A stretch of 10,359 nt of DNA from Deltaproteobacteria bacterium (GTDB taxonomy: Bacteria > Desulfobacterota > Desulfobacteria > Desulfobacterales > ETH-SRB1). Shown here piece by piece: positions 4,920 to 10,359 of this stretch (position 1 is the stretch's first letter; each line of letters opens with the position of its first letter). A model generated the notes under the pieces. It was not told the origin of the DNA and did not search any database. It saw only the letters and a list, made by a program, of their open reading frames with translations. The DNA lies in assembly GCA_030627405.1 (NCBI GenBank), contig DAOUSD010000033.1, forward strand, positions 1-10,359, read 5' to 3'. The position numbers were made by a program, and so were the translations under genes.

Positions 4920-6371
4920 TTATTTGCGCCAGAACTCTGGAACCAGAAAAATTATAATTGTGTATATTTCAAGCCTTCCTAACAGCATGCACCATATCAG
5001 CAGCCACTTGCCCAGATAGGGTATCTGAGCATAGTTTAGTGCGGGCCCCACGTTTGCAAAACCCGGGCCCACATTTCCTATTGCTGATGCAACCGCAGTA
5101 AATGATGTTACAAAATCCACTCCCATGCCTGCAAGAACAATTGAACATAGAACAAATAACCCCACATACAGACCCAGGAATCCAAGAACGCTTCTTGTAA
5201 CATCCGCTGGAACTACTTTGCCGCCGATTTTGATGTGGGTAACAGAGCGGGGATGAATCAGGGAAAAAAGCTCTTTGTAACAATATTTAAAATAAAGCAT
5301 GACGCGAAGAAATTTCATACCCCCGCCTGTCGAACCTGCTGATGCTCCCATGAACATGCACAAAAGCAGTATTAGCTTGGACATGGCAGGCCATTGATCG
5401 AAATCGGCTGTAGCATAGCCCGTAGTCGTAATAATAGAAACCACCTGAAAGGCACCATAGCGAAGTGCCTGAAAGATATTTTCGTATACAGTACCGTAAA
5501 TATTAAAAGTAACAAGTACAATCAGCAGAATAATAGCTCCCAGAAAAAAGCGGCATTCTGAATCTTTCCAGAACGCCAGTGTTTTACCCCTTAGCATCTG
5601 ATAATGAAGTGAAAAGTTTATTCCGGACAGAAGCATAAATATAATGATTACAGAATCAAAATATACGCTGTCAAAATGGGCTATTGAAGCGTTTTTAGTT
5701 GAAAATCCGCCGGTCGGCATTGTTGTAAAGGTGTGGCACATGGCCTCATAAGGACTCATACCTCCTATCATAAGAAGGATGGCCTCTAATAAAGAAATCA
5801 GGGCATAAACTTTCCAGAGTAGCAAGGCTGTGTCTTTAATACGCGGTCTTAGCTTGTCGGGGACGGGACTTGGTACTTCCGCTTTATAAAGCTGCATGCC
5901 TCCAACGCCTAAAAAGGGTAATATGGCAATAGATAATACTATTATTCCCATTCCTCCCAGCCATTGAATAAAGCTGCGCCAGAAAAGAAGGCCTTTTGAC
6001 AGGGCTTCAATATTTGTTAATACAGATGCTCCAGTGGTTGTGACCCCTGACACTGATTCGAAAAATGCATCCACAAAAGTTATAAATTCACCACCTGCCA
6101 GATAAAACGGAAGTGCACCGAAAATTCCAATAGTTGTCCAGCCGATGGATACGATCGCCATCCCTTCGCGCTGAGTTATTGTCTCTACTCTTGAGCCTCT
6201 GAAACACAAGTGTAGCAGCAGGCCTGCAAAGGTCGTAATGCCGATGGACTTTAAGAAAGGAATAACGCTTTGATCCTTATAATAAAGACCAACTGCTATG
6301 GGAAATAACATGGTGAGGCCAAAAAAAAGAGTTAATATCCCAACGACATTCAGGATATAACGCCAGCGCAT
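4920..6371 (-). CDS. trkH: Trk-type K+ uptake pore protein TrkH
   Basis: Integral inner-membrane protein of 483 residues, the usual TrkH length, with four membrane-pore-membrane repeats. It forms the K+ pathway of the Trk system, gated by TrkA. The selectivity-filter segments are all present: TTTGAS (111-116), TMPTGGFST (217-225), TTTGYAT (315-321) and AIGNVGPGF (430-438), each with its filter glycine. GASAGSTGGGMK (342-353) matches the intramembrane loop that helps gate the pore, and LGRLEIYTII (464-473) is the usual C-terminal signature. ATG 6371 directly follows the trkA TAA with no gap, and GGAG (6384 down to 6381) inside trkA supplies the ribosome binding site. Translation is therefore coupled to trkA, which fits a fixed subunit ratio. 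No damage is seen. Confidence 0.96.
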   Translation of the reverse strand: MRWRYILNVVGILTLFFGLTMLFPIAVGLYYKDQSVIPFLKSIGITTFAGLLLHLCFRGSRVETITQREGMAIVSIGWTTIGIFGALPFYLAGGEFITFVDAFFESVSGVTTTGASVLTNIEALSKGLLFWRSFIQWLGGMGIIVLSIAILPFLGVGGMQLYKAEVPSPVPDKLRPRIKDTALLLWKVYALISLLEAILLMIGGMSPYEAMCHTFTTMPTGGFSTKNASIAHFDSVYFDSVIIIFMLLSGINFSLHYQMLRGKTLAFWKDSECRFFLGAIILLIVLVTFNIYGTVYENIFQALRYGAFQVVSIITTTGYATADFDQWPAMSKLILLLCMFMGASAGSTGGGMKFLRVMLYFKYCYKELFSLIHPRSVTHIKIGGKVVPADVTRSVLGFLGLYVGLFVLCSIVLAGMGVDFVTSFTAVASAIGNVGPGFANVGPALNYAQIPYLGKWLLIWCMLLGRLEIYTIIIFLVPEFWRK

Positions 6372-7736
6372 TTAGAAATACTCCAGTTTTACTGTAAGGA
6401 TTTTTTCGATTTTTGGTATGGCCTGCCTTGTAGCAAATATTATGATTTTGTCATCAGGTTCAATAATACTGTCGCCGGAAGGAATAATTACATTATCATT
6501 TCGAATTATAGTTGTTACAAGTGCTCCCTTTGGAAATGATATGTTTTTTAGAGGTTTTCCTACGATTTCTGAAGTTTCAAGAGCAACTGCCTCCATGAAT
6601 TCGGCTTGCTCTCCTTTAATTGATATGGACGAAAGCACCTTGCCGCGTCTTATGTGCTGCAAAATTGTATTTATAGCGGAAAGCCGCGGGCTGACTACCT
6701 GCTCGATTCCGATCATTGACATAAGCGAAAAATAGCTGAATTTACTGATTTTTGTTATTGTTTTTCGTGCTCCCATCCTTTTGGCGAGCAAAGAACCTAA
6801 AATATTTATTTCTTCATCATTTGTAAGCGTAATGACAAAATCCATTTCCTGAACATTTTCTTCATTAAGCAGCTCTTGATCAGAACCGTCTCCGTGAAGC
6901 ACTACGACCTTGTTCAGCTTTTCTGCAAGTTTGGCGCATATATCAGGATCTTTTTCGATTATTTTTGTATAGATAGGCTTATCATCAAGCAAAACGGCCA
7001 GCCTTGATCCTATTCGACCTCCTCCAACAATCAAAACCCTTTTAACGGGCTCTGCATGTTTATCGAATATCGTAAGGGTATCCATGATCTTGTCCTCTTC
7101 ACTGATAAAATATACCAGATCTCCAGGCATAAGCCTGTCATCACCGCTTGGGATTATAAGTTCTTCATCCCTTATAATCGCGGCAATAAGAGGGCCCTGT
7201 TTGCCAAGAAGTGCAGGAATTTCATCAAGGCGTAAACCTGCCAGCCGCGCTCCCTTGTCTAAATTTATACCTATAAATTTGACACGGCCCTTTGCAAACT
7301 TTCCAACATCAACCGCACCGGGCATGTTCATGAGCCTGTCGATTGTTTTCACAACCTCGATTTCCGGATTGATTAAAGTGTCTATGTGAGGTGCATGATC
7401 TCGAAAAATGGCATGGTATTTATCATAGTCCGCATTTCGTATGCGCGCCAGTTTTTTTGTATATGGCGAAATAATGTTTGCCACTAGGCATGCCACCAGG
7501 TTTGTTTCGTCGCTGTTTGTTACAGCAAGAAGTATTTCTGCTTCTTTTATTCCCGCATCTTCAAGTGATACTGGACTGCTGCCGGATCCCAGTATAACCT
7601 GAACGTCTATATTATCGGAAATACGACGAATAGCGTTACTATCCTTATCAATCACCACAACGTCTTTATTTTCATGTGAAAGCCGGCTTGCTACGTGAAA
7701 GCCAACCTCTCCTGCGCCGACAATTACAACTTTCAA
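6372..7736 (-). CDS. trkA: Trk system regulatory subunit TrkA (two RCK modules)
   Basis: Cytosolic protein of 454 residues with two tandem RCK modules, as in classical TrkA. Each has a Rossmann-type RCK_N domain and a smaller RCK_C domain. The first nucleotide-binding loop is GAGEVG (7-12) with acidic D30 at the end of strand two (VVVID); the second is VGGGRIGSRLA near residues 235-250. TrkA binds NAD(H) and ATP/ADP and gates TrkH at the membrane. The start is TTG at 7736, chosen because AGGAG (7749 down to 7745) lies 8 nt upstream and MKVVIVGAGEVG begins as the family does; no in-frame ATG is nearby. It is the first gene of the trkA-trkH operon and ends exactly where trkH begins. Frame and motifs are intact. 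Confidence 0.96.
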   Translation of the reverse strand: MKVVIVGAGEVGFHVASRLSHENKDVVVIDKDSNAIRRISDNIDVQVILGSGSSPVSLEDAGIKEAEILLAVTNSDETNLVACLVANIISPYTKKLARIRNADYDKYHAIFRDHAPHIDTLINPEIEVVKTIDRLMNMPGAVDVGKFAKGRVKFIGINLDKGARLAGLRLDEIPALLGKQGPLIAAIIRDEELIIPSGDDRLMPGDLVYFISEEDKIMDTLTIFDKHAEPVKRVLIVGGGRIGSRLAVLLDDKPIYTKIIEKDPDICAKLAEKLNKVVVLHGDGSDQELLNEENVQEMDFVITLTNDEEINILGSLLAKRMGARKTITKISKFSYFSLMSMIGIEQVVSPRLSAINTILQHIRRGKVLSSISIKGEQAEFMEAVALETSEIVGKPLKNISFPKGALVTTIIRNDNVIIPSGDSIIEPDDKIIIFATRQAIPKIEKILTVKLEYF

Positions 7737-7786
7737 CTGGTTTACTCCTTTAATTATTTTTCACGTCATTCTGCAATAATCGATAA

Positions 7787-7815
7787 TTAATAGTCAATCA
7801 AAAGCCTTTTGACAA
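7787..7815 (-). promoter_or_regulatory. Candidate trkA promoter
   Basis: Minus strand: TTGTCA (7815 down to 7810), a 17-nt spacer, then TATTAA (7792 down to 7787). Transcription would start near 7780, about 44 nt before the trkA TTG. Both boxes are moderate matches. The rest of 7816-7966 is AT-rich with nothing else recognised. Confidence 0.4.
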
Positions 7816-7966
7816 TATATTTATTATGTATATCAAACCCGGCTATGATAAAATTGTAACACTTTAGTACTACAGCCCTAAATATCTTATTGCTTTTATT
7901 ACATAGCGTTAATTTATATACAGGTGATTGTTCTAAAACTGCAAATGTGAAGGGACGCCAAATCCA

Positions 7967-8248
7967 TTAGCTCAGCCATTCGACTTGAATTATCTCTTTT
8001 TTTTCAAGCACTTTGAACTCAGGGTCTCCCGAAAGCAGAAAGCATCTGTGGATTTTGGCCAAGGTTGCAACAAATGAATCCTCATAAGAAATCGGGTAGT
8101 TTGCCTTGAGTTTACCAGCAGTTATAAGGAGATTCTCATCAATGTGATTGACAAAAATCAAGGGAAAGGCCTTGATTCTGGAATAGGCCAAGTCCGCTGA
8201 ATTTCGCCCTTGCTCTCTAAGGGCTCGCTCAAAAATAACTTCACATTT
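7967..8248 (-). pseudogene. PIN-domain toxin (VapC-like), 5'-truncated
   Basis: The C-terminal two thirds of a PIN-domain ribonuclease are readable. LREQGRNSADLAYSRIKAF corresponds to the middle helices. ISYEDSFVATLAKI holds the third acidic residue of the active site, and LLSGDPEFKVLEK the fourth. The frame stays open upstream only to a TAA at 8264-8266, and homology fades near 8248. The N-terminal 40-50 residues, including the first catalytic aspartate of the usual LLDTSAL motif, are absent. The only initiation codon nearby is a TTG at 8191 without a ribosome binding site. No vapB antitoxin gene is next to it. The lost 5' end coincides with the start of the opposite-strand hicA remnant. It is inactive as it stands; the family call is firm. 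Confidence 0.8.
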
Positions 8249-8267
8249 TGATGCGCCGATTCGTTAA

Positions 8268-8468
8268 GTTATCAAGACGTTTAAATGCCTTGGATTCATG
8301 ATAGTTCGCGAGGGGAACCATATCGCAATGGTAAGGCAAAATTCTGATGGAACTCGGACACCGCTAACCATGCCGAACCATCGAACCATTAAGAGTTCAA
8401 CTCTACGAACGATCCTCAGTCAAGTTGGAAAATCCGGAGATGATTTTCTAAAAGCTTATAACGAGTAG
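8268..8468 (+). pseudogene. hicA: HicA-like mRNA interferase toxin, 5'-truncated
   Basis: This frame reads VIKTFKCLGFMIVREGNHIAM, in two parts, then MVRQNSDGTRTPLTMPNH, then TLRTILSQVGKSGDDFLKAY to TAG 8466-8468. This is HicA: a double-stranded-RNA-binding-like fold with the catalytic histidine in the GNH motif, a PNH turn and the C-terminal TLRTI..Q helix. Homology begins at codon 8268, immediately after an in-frame TAA (8265-8267), so roughly the first ten residues and the true start are missing. An in-frame ATG at 8298 would give a 56-residue product lacking the first helix; it has no Shine-Dalgarno sequence. Another reading uses ATG 8251 in a different frame with a one-base loss near 8292. 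No hicB antitoxin gene follows. A GCC-rich hairpin lies just downstream. Confidence 0.8.
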
Positions 8469-8537
8469 GGAAAAGCGGGGCAACACTGTCTGAAAAAGCC
8501 AGGGGAAATTTTGGGCTCTTTAGTTTTAACGTTAAGG
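8458..8537 (+). other. attC-like imperfect hairpin after hicA
   Basis: AACACTGTCTGAAAAAGCC (8482-8500) closely matches AACGCTGACTGAAAAAGCC at 1299-1317 (two substitutions). CTGAAAAAGCC can pair imperfectly with GGGCTCTTTAG (8513-8523). ATAACGAG overlaps the hicA stop on the left, and AACGTTAAG (8528-8536) lies on the right, loosely like attC end boxes (GTTAAGG against GTTRRRY). Confidence 0.3.
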
Positions 8538-8579
8538 GATAAAAACTCACTTGATGAATACCGAAAAATAAAAGACGAA

Positions 8580-9122
8580 ATGATTGTTGATAAAGTCAAC
8601 GAAATTTTTCGGAACTACCCGGATAATTATATCCAAAAACTGTAAGAAGACAAAGCCACTCCCCAAAATGATCGTCAAGAATATTTGGTGGCATACTTTG
8701 ATGGAGGGCACGAATTATCTGAAAAGACGCTACATGCCTACTTGGAGGAACGTGATTCAGAGCATCCAAATTATCCTTTGATCAGGAAATATTTCAAGGC
8801 AGCAAATCAAAGGCTTAAAGATCTTCTATTGCATGGTCTCGATCAAAATCCCATTAATATCGATCTGTTAAACGAACTTTCCTTTTTCCATGAATTCCGA
8901 AACATCCTGGAAGAGCTGGTTAACCGCTTTATATCTGCCTGCCGGCAAGAGAAAAATTTATTGAATTTCAGCGAAATAGTACAGGATTTTTATTATGCAA
9001 CCGAACCAGATAGCTACGATGCTTTATCAAAATTAAAAGAATTATTCTCACCTGAGCCTCTTGCAGAAACACATGAAACCATGTTGCCTGCGCCATATAT
9101 TGTACAGTGGCGTGAGCTGTAG
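8580..9122 (+). pseudogene. Unrecognised conserved-type protein, interrupted by in-frame TAA
   Basis: From ATG 8580 the frame reads MIVDKVNEIFRNYPDNYIQKL, in two parts, hits TAA at 8643-8645, then stays open in the same frame from EDKATPQNDRQEYLVAYFDGG to TAG 9120-9122. The sequence reads as one protein across the stop, and no ATG or ribosome binding site follows it; the nearest possible starts are TTG 8685 and GTG 8688. The part after the stop is helical and acidic, with DLLNELSFFHEFRNILEELV and FYYATEPDSYDALSKLKELF blocks. It resembles hypothetical proteins I recall from sulfate reducers, but I cannot assign a domain or function. The last 20 or so residues (from LAETHETM) look unlike the rest and may reflect a further 3' change. 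No signal peptide or membrane segment is visible. Confidence 0.5.
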
Positions 9123-9261
9123 CACATTATGTGGTAGTGCTCTGTTGGTCGGTGTTGTTTCTGCAAGAGGCTTACCTGATACAGAAAAAGGGAAAAATAT
9201 TGAATTTGTAGCTGTTGAACTTTTGAAAAACAGGGATGAATCAGGACATATCGAGTTTTAA
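9112..9261 (+). pseudogene. Possible short coding fragment
   Basis: A GTG at 9112 in another frame opens into ALLVGVVSARGLPDTEKGKN and then IEFVAVELLKNRDESGHIEF, ending at TAA 9259-9261. The second half has protein-like composition. No family is recognised and no ribosome binding site is seen. It may be the displaced tail of the preceding gene or of another lost gene. Confidence 0.25.
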
Positions 9262-9355
9262 ACAGTGACGGAATTCGGAGGAAATAAGGGAGCGTTCAAG
9301 TAAAGTTGGCGTAACTCCCTCAATAGAAATCATATTATCTTGGGTACCATTAACC

Positions 9356-10183
9356 ATGGCAAAAACCATATACCCCATTATATTAGCCCATGGGATCTGT
9401 AGTTTCGATCACGTATTGAATATATTAGGCCATATGGATAACACAGGGGATGATCGTTTTCACTATTTTCGAAAAATCCGAAGCGTCCTTCTTGACCATG
9501 GATTTGAGGCGTTTCACTCCAGAGTGCGATGGGCAGGAAGCGTAGGGGAACGGGCAGAGGACCTTAAAAACAGCATTGAGGCACTTACCGATAATTTCAT
9601 AAAATGGGAAAAAGTACATGTCATTGCTCACAGCATGGGTGGACTTGATGCCCGCCATATGATCTATAACTATAAAATGGATAACAAAGTAGCCTCTCTC
9701 AGCACTATTAGCACCCCCCACTGCGGGACACCCTTTGCTGATTGGGGGATCCAACACCTCTCTTTTCTAATTCCGCCGGCAAGAACAATGGGGTTGAATA
9801 TTACGGGCTTTGAGGACCTTACTCGAGAAAACTGCAACAAGTTCAATGAAAAGGCATGGGACTTTGAACGTGAAAATAGAACACGTTATCAAACATTTGC
9901 CGGTACGCTCCCATATGATCGTATTTTTCCTCCGTTCAAGTTCTCGTATTCGATTATCTACCAAGAAGAAGGTGAAAATGATGGGCAGGTGTCACTAAGA
10001 TCTGCCAAATGGAGGGATGAATTCTTTGTAAAACAAATTGATGCCGACCATCTCAACGAGATTGGCTGGTGGCACCCTTGGGGGGGTTCTAACGATTTTA
10101 CAAGAAAGGCATTTGAAAAACGGATACAAAAATTCTACCTCGAAATCGCTGAAGGACTTGCAGACAAAGGGATGTGCTGGTAA
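9356..10183 (+). CDS. Alpha/beta-hydrolase, bacterial triacylglycerol-lipase type
   Basis: Protein of 275 residues with an alpha/beta-hydrolase fold. PIILAHG (7-13) is the first strand with the oxyanion-loop HG. VHVIAHSMGGLDAR (87-100) is the nucleophile elbow with catalytic Ser93. STPHCGTPFADW (119-130) is a typical lipase block after the elbow. Asp209 in ENDGQVSL and His232 in DADHLNEIGW complete the likely triad, in the same order as Pseudomonas-type lipases, so hydrolysis of acylglycerols or related esters is likely. There is no signal peptide: the first strand begins at residue 6, so the enzyme appears cytosolic or the gene lost an export signal. ATG 9356 is the only sensible start, but its ribosome binding site is poor. 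It stands alone; the 94 bp upstream hold no clear promoter. Confidence 0.85.
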   Translation: MAKTIYPIILAHGICSFDHVLNILGHMDNTGDDRFHYFRKIRSVLLDHGFEAFHSRVRWAGSVGERAEDLKNSIEALTDNFIKWEKVHVIAHSMGGLDARHMIYNYKMDNKVASLSTISTPHCGTPFADWGIQHLSFLIPPARTMGLNITGFEDLTRENCNKFNEKAWDFERENRTRYQTFAGTLPYDRIFPPFKFSYSIIYQEEGENDGQVSLRSAKWRDEFFVKQIDADHLNEIGWWHPWGGSNDFTRKAFEKRIQKFYLEIAEGLADKGMCW

Positions 10184-10242
10184 GGGGGGGAAACGGGTGG
10201 ATGCCCTTTAGTTTTACAGTTTTGAAATAATTCAACCTGTGC

Positions 10243-10270
10243 GGTTAGCCATTAGCGTTTAGCCGTTAGC
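10243..10270 (+). repeat. GTTAGC-rich short tandem repeat
   Basis: Four imperfect units in a row: GGTTAGCC, ATTAGC, GTTTAGCC and GTTAGC. It lies 12-18 nt before the four-helix-bundle gene start. I recall such GTTAGC strings in front of these genes in other genomes, but cannot check it here. Confidence 0.7.
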
Positions 10271-10281
10271 ATTGAAAAGGG

Positions 10282-10359
10282 ATGGAAATGAGAGATTTTA
10301 GAGAACTTAATCAACAGGTCAATGAGGTAAAGAGGATGTTGAACAGTTTTATCCAAAAG
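10282..10359 (+). pseudogene. Four-helix-bundle (23S-IVS type) protein, internally deleted, runs off window
   Basis: ATG 10282 or in-frame ATG 10288 starts MRDFRELNQQVNEVKRMLNS, followed by FIQK at the window end. MRDFREL is the usual N-terminus of the small four-helix-bundle proteins also found in 23S rRNA intervening sequences. LNQQVNEVKRMLNSFIQK matches the last helix of the same family (typically near E-K-L-N-x-E-V-x-E-V-K-R-M-L). The roughly 90 residues that normally lie between, including the AVSIPANIAEG motif, are missing, so N- and C-terminal parts are joined near the shared EL(N) position. GGGATGG precedes ATG 10288. The frame is open at the edge, so only the end is unseen. The family call is from motif memory. 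Confidence 0.6.

Noticed and set aside
7809..7835. Plus-strand TTGACA followed by an AT-rich stretch
   Set aside because: No plus-strand gene follows and no -10 box sits at the right distance; the minus-strand reading serves trkA better.
8251..8301. Reading ATG 8251 as the true hicA start with a one-base loss near 8292
   Set aside because: It gives a HicA-sized product, but the frame from codon 8268 (VIKTFKCLGF) already matches HicA without a shift, so truncation is the simpler reading.

Overview
The window looks like bacterial chromosome from a Desulfobacterota-type organism. This is an inference from the style of the TrkA/TrkH proteins and from memory of the hypothetical families here; nothing in the window fixes the taxon. 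A short block of intact core genes on the minus strand (tRNA-Lys, tRNA-Glu, trkH, trkA; about 4708-7815) sits between two AT-rich accessory stretches made of small, mostly plus-strand genes, many of them broken.

Left accessory stretch (1-4590). A two-gene unit encodes a ComF-type phosphoribosyltransferase interrupted by an in-frame TAA, followed 2 nt later by an intact SLOG/DprA-like nucleotide-binding protein whose C-terminus carries a QLCLF peptide. An antitoxin/toxin pair (DUF433/DUF5615) follows, with an intact antitoxin and a toxin broken by two frameshifts. Then come about 850 bp without a convincing gene, holding a microsatellite and the second copy of a 25-bp direct repeat first seen at 90-114. 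Next is a two-gene operon: a ribbon-helix-helix-like protein behind a promoter with interlocking inverted repeats, then a zinc-ribbon/membrane protein whose C-terminal domain has its own strong internal ribosome binding site and ATG. A strong plus-strand terminator at 4555-4586 has no obvious gene directly in front of it.

Core block (4708-7815, minus strand). trkA starts at TTG and is followed with no spacing by trkH, giving a complete K+ uptake unit (regulatory RCK protein plus pore). A probable promoter just after trkH drives tRNA-Lys(TTT) and then tRNA-Glu(TTC).

Right accessory stretch (7967-10359). The 3' part of a vapC-like PIN toxin gene (minus) lies head-to-head with a 5'-truncated hicA (plus); both lose homology within the same roughly 20 bp. 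Then come an unrecognised gene interrupted by an in-frame TAA, an intact alpha/beta-hydrolase lipase, and, after a GTTAGC-rich repeat, the start of a four-helix-bundle (23S-IVS-type) gene that seems to have lost its middle.

GCCGGGGC-containing imperfect hairpins follow several of the small genes (after the SLOG gene, the DUF5615 toxin and hicA). The first reads as the C-terminal tail ANKRMNAD and resembles an integron attC half-site. The best overall reading is a decaying array of small mobile genes, largely toxin-antitoxin modules, around a stable K+-transport/tRNA core. No integrase, transposase or CRISPR array is visible.
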